A DNA stretch of 64,000 nucleotides. Source: Thermaurantimonas sp046299575 (GTDB lineage: Bacteria > Bacteroidota > Bacteroidia > Flavobacteriales > Schleiferiaceae). The notes beneath the pieces were generated by a model. That model saw only the letters and a list, made by a program, of their open reading frames with translations. It had not been told where the DNA came from and ran no database searches. This document shows, piece after piece, positions 26,256 through 34,813 of this stretch (within the stretch, counting starts at the first letter, position 1; each line of letters opens with the position of its first letter). The stretch lies in assembly GCF_046299575.1 (NCBI RefSeq), contig NZ_JBKBHX010000003.1, positions 62,001 through 126,000 on the forward strand, written 5' to 3'. Position numbers and translations under genes: made by a program.

Positions 26256-27242
26256 ATGTCGATCAGAGGTAAAACTCTAATTCAAATTATTGCACTTATT
26301 TCCTTTTTAGCGGGTGTTAAGGCTCAAGACGCCCATTTTTCTCAATACTACGCCAATCCCCTTTATTTGAACCCAGCATTTGCCGGTGTAGCTCGCTGTC
26401 CGAAGGTGCATCTGAATTATCGATCACAGTATCCCATCGGAAATGTGTATCAAACCTTTTCAGCTTCTTACGACCAATATTTCGACAATTTAAAAGGTGG
26501 TATTGGATTTTTAGTGCTGCGAGACGAAGCCGGAGACGGCACCCTCAACACCACTGAAATTGGGGCCATCTATTCCTACCATCTACAGGTATCGAGAACA
26601 TTTTCGGTACTGGCTGGTTTCCAGGCCAACTTCAGGCAGAGAACACTCGAATGGGGCAACTTCCGCTTTCCGGATATGATCGACCCCTTTTATGGATTTG
26701 TAAAACCTACAGAAGAAGTAGGGCCTGATCGCGTTCAAAACAACCACGTTGACTTAGCCGTAGGTTTTATAGGTTACTCCAAAGATTTTTACATTGGAGT
26801 CGCCGGTCATCATCTGACACAGCCTGATGAGAGTTTTTTCGTAGAAAGCAAGCTTCCTTTTAAGCTCACCATCCATTCAGGGGCTAATATTCCTATCAGC
26901 CGCAGAAGATTGTATGGAGAATATCAAAGCGTTTTAATACCAAACATTGTAATCCAAAATCAGGGGTCTTTCTGGTCGTTTTTTGGAGGGCTCTCGTTTA
27001 ATTATGCAGCTATTACGGGCGGATTAGGTCTCAGACATGGCAATACCAACCCTGATGCCCTCGTTATATTACTTGGATTAGCGCCCTCTGAAATGCCCTG
27101 GAGAATCGGATATAGCTACGACTACACCATTAGTAAGCTCACCAATGCCCTCGGAGGAGCGCACGAAATCTCGCTAATGTATCAGTTTGCCTGTCCGAAA
27201 AAAGTCAAAAAAATTGAACCTTTGCGTTGTCCAAAATTTTAA
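26256..27242 (+). CDS. Type IX secretion membrane protein, PorP/SprF family
   Basis: A 328-residue outer-membrane beta-barrel protein with a signal peptide ending in GVKAQ. The family hallmark DAHFSQYYANPLYLNPAFAG follows directly, then repeated aromatic-ended strands up to HEISLMYQF near the C-terminus. PorP/SprF proteins take part in type IX secretion or in anchoring specific cargo such as gliding adhesins. Several paralogues usually occur per genome, so it should not be equated with a specific one. The ATG at 26256 is preferred over the TTG at 26208, which lies before the promoter element. It is followed by gldJ after 27 bases, probably on the same transcript. Confidence 0.9.
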   Translation: MSIRGKTLIQIIALISFLAGVKAQDAHFSQYYANPLYLNPAFAGVARCPKVHLNYRSQYPIGNVYQTFSASYDQYFDNLKGGIGFLVLRDEAGDGTLNTTEIGAIYSYHLQVSRTFSVLAGFQANFRQRTLEWGNFRFPDMIDPFYGFVKPTEEVGPDRVQNNHVDLAVGFIGYSKDFYIGVAGHHLTQPDESFFVESKLPFKLTIHSGANIPISRRRLYGEYQSVLIPNIVIQNQGSFWSFFGGLSFNYAAITGGLGLRHGNTNPDALVILLGLAPSEMPWRIGYSYDYTISKLTNALGGAHEISLMYQFACPKKVKKIEPLRCPKF

Positions 27243-27269
27243 TCTTTGCAAAATCGTATAAAAGAGCAT

Positions 27270-28844
27270 ATGAGAAACCTTTTGCCACTTGCCTCATTAG
27301 CCCTTGTAGCTCTCATAAGCAGCTGTGGAAAACCTAAATCAAGCACCACTGGCTGGAGAATCAACGACACAAAACACGGGGGCTTTATGGCCAATTTGAA
27401 ATTTAAAGGCCAAATGACCGGCCCAGGTCTCGTATTTATCGAAGGAGGCACCTTTACGATGGGTCGCGTAGAAGAGGATGTAATAAAGGATTGGAACAAC
27501 ATACCTAGGCAGGTTACAGTGTCGTCTTTTTACATGGACGAGCACGAGGTTACCAATCTGGCATATCGCGAATACCTCTACTGGCTACAGAGAGTTTTTG
27601 ACCTCGATTATTTTCCAGAAATATATCGTTCTGCACTTCCAGATACGCTTGTGTGGAGAGATAAGCTCGCCTACAACGAGGCCTTAGTAGAAAACTACCT
27701 CCGCTATCCGGCATACAACTTCTATCCGGTAGTAGGCGTAAACTGGGAGCAAGCTATGAAGTACTGCGCCTGGCGTACCGACCGCGTGAATGAAATGATC
27801 TTAATCGAAAAGGGTGTACTTTCACCGCTTAACGACCAAAAAGATGCAGATCACTTCGATACCGAAGTATATCTCTATCTACCGGGTGAATACACTCAGC
27901 AAAACAAAAAAGGATTAAAAGACTACCGCCCAAACAGCCCTTATGGAAAGGAAGGTCGCCCTGTAACAATCGAAGATGGCATTCTGCTACCGAAGTATCG
28001 CCTGCCAACAGAAGCCGAATGGGAATACGCTGCTTACGGTAACATTGGCAACCGTCAATTCGACAGATTGTACGAAGGCAATAAGTTTACCTGGGCTGGT
28101 AACTCAATGAGAAATTCAGATAGCCGTTCGCGAGGCGATATGCTTGGAAACTTTAAGAGAGGCCGTGGCGACAACATGGGTCTTGGTGGCTGGCTTAACG
28201 ACCAGGCTGACATAACCATGCAAGTGAAATTCTACCCACCAAACGATTTCGGTCTTTACGATATGGAAGGCAACGTGGCTGAATGGGTAATGGACGTATA
28301 CAGACCTTTGAGTTTTGAAGACATTACTGACTTCCGACCCTTCAGAGGTAATGAATTTACAACCTTCGACACCGATTATCAGGGTGCTGGCGAACTTACT
28401 GTACTACAAGAAGCTCAGGTAGATCAAAATGGAAAAATTGTAAGACTGCCTGGCCAACTCCCCATTCGCCCTGTAACAGAGCAAGAAAACCTGAATCGTA
28501 GAAACTATCAATACAGCGACTACCGCGATTACCTCGATGGCGATGTAGAATCGAGCATTTACTACAGCAAAGATGTACCTCAAGGCGAGTCGCCAATGTA
28601 TGATTACAACAAAACAACCCTCATCGGAAATACAGTGCGCGTGGTAAAGGGAGCTTCCTGGAAAGATAGACAATACTGGGTAAGCCCGGGTACCCGCAGA
28701 TTTATGGAACAGACTGTGGCTACTGACTGGATTGGTTTCCGCTGTGCAATGGATCGCCTGGGTATGCAAAACGACCTTAAACGCAAAAAGACATCTAAGA
28801 AGCCCAAGCGCCAGAAATTTAGACCCTATCGCATGAGCCGATAA
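27270..28844 (+). CDS. gldJ: Gliding motility / type IX secretion lipoprotein GldJ
   Basis: A 524-residue lipoprotein: signal MRNLLPLASLALVALISSC with the lipidated Cys19, followed by a formylglycine-generating-enzyme (FGE-sulfatase) fold. Family landmarks are GLVFIEGGTFTMGR, VTVSSFYMDEHEV, YPVVGVNWEQAMKYCAWRTDRVNEM, LPTEAEWEYAAYG, FGLYDMEGNVAEWV and the C-terminal TDWIGFRCAM. GldJ is required for gliding and for stability of the type IX machinery. The long inserts and the NDxKxGGF region near the N-terminus match GldJ better than GldK, and there is no gldLMN downstream. The ATG at 27270 is chosen because it starts the lipoprotein signal. Confidence 0.88.
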   Translation: MRNLLPLASLALVALISSCGKPKSSTTGWRINDTKHGGFMANLKFKGQMTGPGLVFIEGGTFTMGRVEEDVIKDWNNIPRQVTVSSFYMDEHEVTNLAYREYLYWLQRVFDLDYFPEIYRSALPDTLVWRDKLAYNEALVENYLRYPAYNFYPVVGVNWEQAMKYCAWRTDRVNEMILIEKGVLSPLNDQKDADHFDTEVYLYLPGEYTQQNKKGLKDYRPNSPYGKEGRPVTIEDGILLPKYRLPTEAEWEYAAYGNIGNRQFDRLYEGNKFTWAGNSMRNSDSRSRGDMLGNFKRGRGDNMGLGGWLNDQADITMQVKFYPPNDFGLYDMEGNVAEWVMDVYRPLSFEDITDFRPFRGNEFTTFDTDYQGAGELTVLQEAQVDQNGKIVRLPGQLPIRPVTEQENLNRRNYQYSDYRDYLDGDVESSIYYSKDVPQGESPMYDYNKTTLIGNTVRVVKGASWKDRQYWVSPGTRRFMEQTVATDWIGFRCAMDRLGMQNDLKRKKTSKKPKRQKFRPYRMSR

Positions 28845-28864
28845 ACTTTTTATTCAAAAGGATT

Positions 28865-28898
28865 AAAACCTCCGTTCCGAAAGCACGGAGGTTTTTTT
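28865..28898 (+). terminator. Terminator of gldJ
   Basis: An 11-bp stem (aaaacctccgt / acggaggtttt) with a 9-base loop is followed by a run of T's, 20 bases after the gldJ stop. Confidence 0.9.
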
Positions 28899-28914
28899 AT
28901 TTCTTTGCACTGTT

Positions 28915-29625
28915 ATGAAATGCTATTTGCCAAACTTTTTAACCCTTCTCAACCTGCTCTGTGCATTACCAGCTATAGAATCGGCATTGGTATATAATTT
29001 TTATGGTACTGCATTTTGGATGGGTTTGAGTTTAGTTTTCGACTTTTTTGACGGATTAGCAGCCAGGGCGTTGGGTTGCACTTCTCCATTGGGAGCACAG
29101 TTAGACTCCTTGGCCGATGTGGTGAGCTTTGGGGTGGTGCCGTCATTGGTACTCTACAAAGTGCTTCAAACCTATATACCGCCTGAAGTTCCTGAACTGG
29201 GTCTGCTGCCCTATCTGGCCTTTGGTATTGCTGGTGGAGCAGCCTATCGACTCGGCAGATTTAATGTAGATGCTAGTCAAACGTTAGATTTTAAAGGATT
29301 ACCCACACCTTCCATGGCCATTTTTGTATTAGGGATTCCATTTTTTATTGAAAGCAAAGGACGCGATATTTTAAGCCTACCTATGTTGGCACTTCTGCCA
29401 ATATTTCTCATTTGGATCATGAATTCAAATATTCGTCTTTTTGCATTGAAATTTAAAAGGAATGACACCTACCTCTGGCTTAAACTTTTATTTTTATTAC
29501 TTTCCTCTGTTGGATTGCTATTATGGAAATTGGCTGCTCTCAGTTTTGTGATACTTTTGTACACCCTTTTATCCATAGTTTTTTACAGACCATCAAAAAA
29601 AATAAAAAATGAAATTTCGAGTTGA
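28915..29625 (+). CDS. pssA: CDP-diacylglycerol-serine O-phosphatidyltransferase
   Basis: A 236-residue inner-membrane enzyme making phosphatidylserine from CDP-diacylglycerol and serine, the first step to phosphatidylethanolamine. The CDP-alcohol phosphatidyltransferase motif is complete: Asp43, Asp46-Gly47, Ala50-Arg51, Gly60, Asp64, Asp68. About seven hydrophobic helices follow the normal family pattern. It starts 17 bases after the gldJ terminator. The last 17 bases overlap purS. The acceptor alcohol is assigned as serine by overall similarity to Bacteroidota PssA; glycerol phosphate is less likely. Confidence 0.88.
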   Translation: MKCYLPNFLTLLNLLCALPAIESALVYNFYGTAFWMGLSLVFDFFDGLAARALGCTSPLGAQLDSLADVVSFGVVPSLVLYKVLQTYIPPEVPELGLLPYLAFGIAGGAAYRLGRFNVDASQTLDFKGLPTPSMAIFVLGIPFFIESKGRDILSLPMLALLPIFLIWIMNSNIRLFALKFKRNDTYLWLKLLFLLLSSVGLLLWKLAALSFVILLYTLLSIVFYRPSKKIKNEISS

Positions 29626-29863
29626 AGTTAACGTAATGCCACACCGCTCTCTTCTTGATCCTCAAGGAAAAGCTGTGTGCAACAACCTGCCAAATCTTGG
29701 AATTACCGGGGTAGAAGAAGTCCGAATCGGTAAACACATTCAACTCGAACTCGAAGCAGCCTCAGAGGAAGAAGCAAGAGAAAAAGCTGAAATTTCTTGC
29801 AAAAAGATTTTAGCGAATCCAATTACCGAGTATTACGAATTCACGATTCATCCCTTAAACTAA
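29609..29863 (+). CDS. purS: Phosphoribosylformylglycinamidine synthase subunit PurS
   Basis: An 84-residue protein matching the PurS family over its whole length: an N-terminal strand MKFRVEVNVMP, then LLDPQGKAVCNNLPNLG and VRIGKHIQLELEA. PurS bridges small PurL and PurQ in the three-subunit enzyme that makes FGAM from FGAR in purine synthesis. Its start overlaps the end of pssA by 17 bases, so the two are translationally coupled although functionally unrelated. The matching small PurL is at 48170-50407. PurQ is not in the window. Confidence 0.92.
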   Translation: MKFRVEVNVMPHRSLLDPQGKAVCNNLPNLGITGVEEVRIGKHIQLELEAASEEEAREKAEISCKKILANPITEYYEFTIHPLN

Positions 29864-30034
29864 AAAATTTCAGGAAGTACCTCTCAAACTGCCTACGTAG
29901 TTCAATTTCGTTTTTTTAAAATTTTAGCTGTTAGGATAAGATGGAAATCTTTTAATCTATGCGCTGATAATCAATAATTTTTTAAAATTAGAAACAATTT
30001 TTAGTCAGTTAAGTCAACTACAAGTTAACCAAAC

Positions 30035-30958
30035 TCATTTCAACTGTGCATACTTTGCACTGTTAAGAGGGTCAATTTCATTAAGTACGTTTCGAAGATT
30101 CACTGTATTAATGGGTTCGCCCCCAGAAAAAATTCCCGCAATCTCATCAGCTTTTGCCTGGAAGAAGATTTGAAGCAAGATGCTTTGTGGGCGCTTTTTG
30201 TACACAGGTTGAAGAGCCAAAAGCGCTTCACTGATTTTTTCTTTACCCTCCTTAATGCGACTGTTTGAATGTAACACATCGATACCGAGCCTGTGATAGG
30301 TGTAAAGAGCCTGGAGAAAATCGCCGGTTGTACTGTGATTTAGGTGTTCGGCAATCCAAAATCGATTTCGAAAGCCTCGGCCATCGTCGCGCCATCCCGG
30401 GAATCTGCCTTGGCTTTGCATGAAATTTACAATGTTTTGCATCATTTCAAACTGTTCTTTACCCGCTCCGAGAGCGAAAGTAGCATTATCAAAACCAATG
30501 ATCATGTAAGCATAAAAAGCCATTATGGCTACCAAATTGTTATCGACGTTTTGAGGATTAAACTCAAGGCGCTCAAACTCTGTGTAGGGAAAGTAAATAT
30601 CGACATCCTGATAGTTGATGACGGGAGAGTTATAGGAAGTGCCATAGGCTGGCCTGCTATATTGGATTTGCAGCTTGCCTTGAAATTCGTTAGGCGAAGG
30701 CTCAAGTTCAAGGATAAGGGTGAAGTTGCACTCAATGCGCTCTTGTGGAGCATAGCGCGCACCTGTCCAGCGCGTATTGTTGAGAAATTCGTAAAGCGAA
30801 TTTTCAAGAGTTTTGAAAATACTTATGTTGCTGCGCTGAATCTGCTGGTGATTCACTGTGACGCGTGCATTCAGCTCTTGGGCTAAGAGCTCATGGACAC
30901 TAAAAAGCAATTGAAAAATTACAAATGCAGTGATTTTAGAAACATATCCCATAGCCAA
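30035..30958 (-). CDS. DUF4835 family protein (PorD-type, type IX secretion associated)
   Basis: A 307-residue secreted protein (signal peptide about residues 3-26, ending in ELLAQ). The DUF4835 pattern includes ELNARVTVNHQQI, FEFLNNTRWT-like LYEFLNNTRWTG, ERIECNFTLIL and GFDNATFALGAG. Members are found beside coaBC in many Bacteroidota and have been linked with type IX secretion under the name PorD; I recall that link but cannot check it here. Its start overlaps the coaBC stop by 40 bases, so it is the last gene of the bamD-rpoZ-coaBC unit. The recN gene that often follows is absent. Confidence 0.8.
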   Translation of the reverse strand: MAMGYVSKITAFVIFQLLFSVHELLAQELNARVTVNHQQIQRSNISIFKTLENSLYEFLNNTRWTGARYAPQERIECNFTLILELEPSPNEFQGKLQIQYSRPAYGTSYNSPVINYQDVDIYFPYTEFERLEFNPQNVDNNLVAIMAFYAYMIIGFDNATFALGAGKEQFEMMQNIVNFMQSQGRFPGWRDDGRGFRNRFWIAEHLNHSTTGDFLQALYTYHRLGIDVLHSNSRIKEGKEKISEALLALQPVYKKRPQSILLQIFFQAKADEIAGIFSGGEPINTVNLRNVLNEIDPLNSAKYAQLK

Positions 30959-32118
30959 GACGCTAACTTTTCTTTTAAAACGAGCTGACTGGTAGCTGTA
31001 GTACCGTCTTTAAACAATACAGAGACTTGATTGGTGGGTGTGGAAAATCCGGTTGCTTGACTTGGCGAATTCAAAACAATGGCATCCACATTTTTATTTA
31101 TGAGTTTTTTTCGGGCATTTTCGATCTGATTTTCGGTTTCCAAAGCAAACCCAATAAGCACTTGGTTCTCTTTTTTACGCTTCCCTAAGGTGGCGAGAAT
31201 GTCTGGGTTTTTTTCCAGTTCAATAAGAAGGTTCTGTTCGTTTTTTTTGATTTTTTGTTGAAAGGTAACCTTCGGTCTATAGTCGGCTACGGCAGCAGAA
31301 CAAATGACTATATCTGAATCAGCTGACAGTGGCAAAAACACATCGAGCATTTCAAGTGCGCTTGTCACATGCTTTACCGTAAAGGGAAAGATATCGTTTT
31401 TATACCTTGTAGGGCCGAGAACAAGGGTCACTTCAGCACCTCTTTTATGAGCTTCCCATGCAAGAAAGACAGCAGTATCGCCTGACGAGTGATTTCCAAT
31501 AAAGCGGACTGGGTCAATGTACTCATAGGTTGGACCCCCGTTTATGAGCACTTTTTTTTTAGCAAGACTTGATTTGGCTGCAAAAAACTGCTCAATATGC
31601 TGGAAGATATGCTCAGGCTCTGCCATACGCCCCTTGCCCTCAAGACCGCTTGCGAGGGGACCCACTTCTGCATCTATCAGGTAATTTCCAAATGATTGAA
31701 GGCGAGCGATGTTTTGCTGTACTGCAGGATGTGCGTACATATCTAGATCCATCGCTGGTGCGAAGAATATGGGACACCGTGCACTCAAGTAGGTGGCCAA
31801 CAACAAGTTGTCGCACAGCCCGTTGGCCATTTTTGAAAGGGTATTGGCTGTGGCCGGGGCTATCACCATTACATCAGCCCAGAGACCGAGCTCTACATGA
31901 TTGTTCCATTGACCGGATTCTGGTTCGAAGGTATCAGTATAAACTGGTCTTCCGGTAAGGGCGGAAAGTGAAAGTGGCGTTACAAAATCGCGGGCTGAAG
32001 GCGTCAATACGACCTGTACTTCAGCTCCAGCTTTTACAAAAAGCCTAGCCAGGTGAATAGATTTGTAGGCAGCTATTCCACCTGTGATACCCAGTAGAAT
32101 TTTCTTACCTGCCCACAT
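30919..32118 (-). CDS. coaBC: Bifunctional phosphopantothenoylcysteine synthetase/decarboxylase
   Basis: A 399-residue fusion enzyme for coenzyme A synthesis. The N-terminal flavoprotein decarboxylase (CoaC, about 1-185) has the active-site His in NHVELGLWAD and the substrate clamp GLCDNLL...CPIFFAPAMD. The C-terminal synthetase (CoaB, about 190-399) has INGGPTYEYIDPVRFIGNHS and AAVADYRP. It joins cysteine to phosphopantothenate and decarboxylates the product to phosphopantetheine. The APAMDLDMY variant of the PXMNXXMW motif is common in Bacteroidota. It starts at the last base of the rpoZ stop. Confidence 0.95.
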   Translation of the reverse strand: MWAGKKILLGITGGIAAYKSIHLARLFVKAGAEVQVVLTPSARDFVTPLSLSALTGRPVYTDTFEPESGQWNNHVELGLWADVMVIAPATANTLSKMANGLCDNLLLATYLSARCPIFFAPAMDLDMYAHPAVQQNIARLQSFGNYLIDAEVGPLASGLEGKGRMAEPEHIFQHIEQFFAAKSSLAKKKVLINGGPTYEYIDPVRFIGNHSSGDTAVFLAWEAHKRGAEVTLVLGPTRYKNDIFPFTVKHVTSALEMLDVFLPLSADSDIVICSAAVADYRPKVTFQQKIKKNEQNLLIELEKNPDILATLGKRKKENQVLIGFALETENQIENARKKLINKNVDAIVLNSPSQATGFSTPTNQVSVLFKDGTTATSQLVLKEKLASWLWDMFLKSLHL

Positions 32119-32453
32119 CAGGCATTTTTAGCTTCGGCTTCGGCGTAGCGGTAGTAAATTTCACCATCAAGCCACTCTTGCAAGGCCATCAGATGGGGCT
32201 TTGGCAAACTCTCATAGTAACGCGAAAGTTCTATCTGTTCCCTGTTTTCAAATACCTCTTCTAATATTTCGGAAGCAGATTCAAATTCTTTCATTTTGTT
32301 ATTGATCTCCAACTTAAGCTCATCGGCGATCTGAGCAGCTCGCTTAGATATGATGATGATAGCTTCATAAATGTTACCTGTCGGGGCTGCTACTTTTTCG
32401 ATGTCAACGGTAGCAGTGATTCTTGGGGCGTTCAGCTTCTTTTTAGATTCCAT
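32118..32453 (-). CDS. rpoZ: DNA-directed RNA polymerase subunit omega (RpoZ/Rpb6-like)
   Basis: A 111-residue Bacteroidota-type omega subunit. Key stretches are APTGNIYEAIIIISKRAAQI, EVFENREQIELSRYYE and PKPHLMALQEWLDGEIYYR. It stabilises the beta' subunit and promotes polymerase assembly. It overlaps the bamD stop by 11 bases. The bamD-rpoZ-coaBC order is a familiar Bacteroidota arrangement. Confidence 0.9.
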   Translation of the reverse strand: MESKKKLNAPRITATVDIEKVAAPTGNIYEAIIIISKRAAQIADELKLEINNKMKEFESASEILEEVFENREQIELSRYYESLPKPHLMALQEWLDGEIYYRYAEAEAKNA

Positions 32454-33267
32454 ATTCCGATTGATTCTCTTTTAAAAATTGAATTTGTGACAGTGCTCTT
32501 TCTTTGATTTCGCGTGCCTCTTTCGCAAATTTACTTTCGGGATAGCGCTCCAAAAAGTCGTCGCAGGCAGTTTTAGTTTCTATGAAGCGCTGAAGTTTTT
32601 TGCTTTCGACCGAAAACCGCGCTAATTCGTAATTGCTTCTCAAAAGAAGTAAGAGTATTTCTTCCCGAAATTTGGTTTCAGGGAAGTCGTTCAGTACATT
32701 ATTGAGGGCTACCACAGCAGCCTGGTATTGCATGGTGGTATAGTATTGTTTGGCGCGTTCAAAGTTTTTTCGCTCCAGTTTACGTCGCAATTCGATGATC
32801 AGTTCGTTGCATTGGTCGATTCTGCTGCTGCGCGGATGGGTATTGATGAAGAGCTGCAGCTCGTTAATGGCCTTTAGTGTATAAGCCTGGTCGAGAGAAT
32901 AAACAGGCGACTCCAGATAATAGCAATAGCCCGTCATAAACGCAGCTTCCTCAGCATACTTGCTCTGGGGAAAAGTTTTGTAAAAATTTTTAAAGTGATA
33001 TGCTGCCAACAGGTTGTCCTCCATCTTATAGAGGTTCATACTATAGTAATAGTACACCTCTTCTGCCTGTGCGGTACCGCGGTAGAGGTTCAGCAATTCG
33101 TCAAAAAGGGGGTAAGCTTTGTTGTATTTTTTGCGTTCAAAATACCTTTTGGCCATGTCAAACTTGTAATTCAAGTCGTTTGACTTGAGCACTTTGTTGT
33201 ACTCACTGCACGATGTACCGACCAAAGAAAGTAATGCAAACAGAATGAGGAATTTACTAACTTTCAT
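32443..33267 (-). CDS. bamD: Outer membrane assembly lipoprotein BamD
   Basis: A 274-residue lipoprotein (lipobox ending at Cys20, VGTSC) with five TPR-like helical repeats, including YNKAYPLFDELLNLY, FYKTFPQSKYAEEAAFMTGYCYY and DDFLERYPESKFAKEA. BamD works with BamA to insert beta-barrel proteins in the outer membrane. It is the first gene of a four-gene operon. A TAnnTTTG element ends only 9 bases before the ATG, which implies an extremely short leader. Confidence 0.92.
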   Translation of the reverse strand: MKVSKFLILFALLSLVGTSCSEYNKVLKSNDLNYKFDMAKRYFERKKYNKAYPLFDELLNLYRGTAQAEEVYYYYSMNLYKMEDNLLAAYHFKNFYKTFPQSKYAEEAAFMTGYCYYLESPVYSLDQAYTLKAINELQLFINTHPRSSRIDQCNELIIELRRKLERKNFERAKQYYTTMQYQAAVVALNNVLNDFPETKFREEILLLLLRSNYELARFSVESKKLQRFIETKTACDDFLERYPESKFAKEAREIKERALSQIQFLKENQSEYGI

Positions 33268-33275
33268 AAAGCCCG

Positions 33276-33283
33276 CAAAAATA
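33276..33283 (-). promoter_or_regulatory. TAnnTTTG promoter element for the bamD operon
   Basis: The minus strand reads TATTTTTG. With the usual few-base spacing to the start site, transcription would begin at or just before the bamD ATG at 33267. Confidence 0.6.
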
Positions 33284-33376
33284 GATAAGTTTTGGAAAAA
33301 GAAACCAAAGCTCTAAGTGCTTTATTGGCTGATAGTTGTGTTTTTAGGGAATGTTTTATGGATCACAGGTAATCTT

Positions 33377-34573
33377 TTATTTTCCTGCATTTTGAATTTT
33401 TAAGAGCAATATTTCAGTAAGAGTCACATCTTCGCCTGCTTCGCGACCTAAGGCAACAGACCGTTCTGCCCACTGACGGGCCTCTTGCCAGTAGCCGAGG
33501 CGGTAAAGCAAATGAGCTAATGTATCAGTATTGTAGAACTCTTCGCGTATTTGCACCGACTTTCGCGCCCATGAGAGGGCATATTTAAGCTCTTTTTTCG
33601 AAGCATCCGGATTTTCGTATATCTCCCAAGCGGCATTGTTGAGCTGGTCGGCATTTTCTATGTATTTTTCATATAATATGTTGTCTATTTCAAGCAATTT
33701 CTTGTGATTGTTTTTGTTCTTCTCGGCATAACGCTGAGCCGTGAGCATCACGCGATCTCTAACAAATACGTTTTCATTAGATTTCAAAAATCGTTCGGCC
33801 ACTGAGTTGTCGTATTTTTTGTCGTCGATCTTTCTGGCAAACGATTTGGCGAGTTTTACATAAAAAAATTCTTTGAGCGAGCGCTGGTAATCGGGATACA
33901 TCGCCAAGGCTGTGATTACCGTATTGTAGTTATCAAAAATGCCCTTTGTGTATGGGTCGCTGCAATCTTCAGTTCTGCCGGAGTAGTCGAGCAGTACTGA
34001 GAGAATGTCTATATCTTTCCAATCTTCGGGAGTCATCAAATCCAGATATTGCCTCAATCGCTTTTCGTCGCTTTCCCCCTGTTCGTTCAATAGTACCAGA
34101 TACTTTCTAAGTATATTTTTATCAACTTGTTCCGACGATTCTATCAATTTTTTTATCGTGCTGAAGCGATTGTCTTCGTTCATGAGTTCTTTGGTCTCTT
34201 TTAGCAGTCGAAAAGCTTCTCTTGCTCCTAAGAGACGGTGAATTTCATTTCCTTCGGCATCAAAATAAAGCAAGGTGGGATAGGCCTGAACATTGTATTT
34301 TTTGGCAAAGTCAATGCCTTCGCCTTTTTCCATGTCGATTTGTAGGCTTACAAAGTTTTCGTTGTAAAACTTCCCGAGCTCGCTGTCCGGAAAAACTTCG
34401 CGCGCCAACCATTTGCAAGGGCCGCACCAAGTAGTATAGGCATCTACAAAAACGAGTTTACCTTCGTTTTTTGCCTTAACTAGTGCTTCGGCAAAGGTGC
34501 CGCTTTCAAATCGAATTCCTTGAGAAAAAATCTGAAAACCAACAAGGTAGAGAAAAAAAAATGAGTGTTTCAT
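33377..34573 (-). CDS. Secreted thioredoxin-fold protein with helical C-terminal domain
   Basis: A 398-residue protein with a signal peptide (about 1-18, ending in FSQ). A thioredoxin domain follows at about 20-135 with the redox motif WCGPCKW (Cys50, Cys53) and a cis-proline YPTLLYF. The remaining ~260 residues are helical and end in TPR-like repeats (AWEIYENPDASKKELKYALSW, LLYRLGYWQEARQWAERSV). It probably acts as a periplasmic disulfide reductase or isomerase with a protein-binding tail. It is the last gene of the DUF2851-PspC-thioredoxin unit, 9 bases after PspC. Confidence 0.85.
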   Translation of the reverse strand: MKHSFFFLYLVGFQIFSQGIRFESGTFAEALVKAKNEGKLVFVDAYTTWCGPCKWLAREVFPDSELGKFYNENFVSLQIDMEKGEGIDFAKKYNVQAYPTLLYFDAEGNEIHRLLGAREAFRLLKETKELMNEDNRFSTIKKLIESSEQVDKNILRKYLVLLNEQGESDEKRLRQYLDLMTPEDWKDIDILSVLLDYSGRTEDCSDPYTKGIFDNYNTVITALAMYPDYQRSLKEFFYVKLAKSFARKIDDKKYDNSVAERFLKSNENVFVRDRVMLTAQRYAEKNKNNHKKLLEIDNILYEKYIENADQLNNAAWEIYENPDASKKELKYALSWARKSVQIREEFYNTDTLAHLLYRLGYWQEARQWAERSVALGREAGEDVTLTEILLLKIQNAGK

Positions 34574-34582
34574 GCAATCGTA

Positions 34583-34813
34583 TTATAAATCAAAAACGGA
34601 TGTTTTCCGCTTTCTGATATAGTATCTGATTTCTTTGATGAACAGCAAGATCATGTAGAGAATTACCGGAGATCCCATTGTGAGAAAGGCGGCATAGATG
34701 AAAAACAAACGGATTCTCGCAGCTTGAATTCCCAAATAATCACCCAATCGTTCACATACCTCGAAACCAAACTTCTCAAAGTAACTTCGCAGATGTTCGA
34801 TTTCTCTGTTCAT
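34583..34813 (-). CDS. PspC domain protein
   Basis: A 76-residue protein consisting of little more than a PspC domain: RLGDYLGIQAARIRLFFIYAAF, then a second hydrophobic stretch LYMILLFIKEI and a basic tail. PspC proteins sense or respond to inner-membrane stress in other phyla; in Bacteroidota the partners are not established. It overlaps the DUF2851 gene by 4 bases (ATGA), so it is co-translated with it. Confidence 0.82.
   Translation of the reverse strand: MNREIEHLRSYFEKFGFEVCERLGDYLGIQAARIRLFFIYAAFLTMGSPVILYMILLFIKEIRYYIRKRKTSVFDL

Noticed and set aside
27270..28844. GldK instead of GldJ
   Set aside because: Both share the FGE-sulfatase fold, but gldLMN does not follow and the sequence pattern around the N-terminal third fits GldJ better.
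30344..30886. Plus-strand open frame of about 180 codons inside the DUF4835 gene
   Set aside because: No known motif; it is antisense to a well-supported gene with a signal peptide and conserved neighbourhood.
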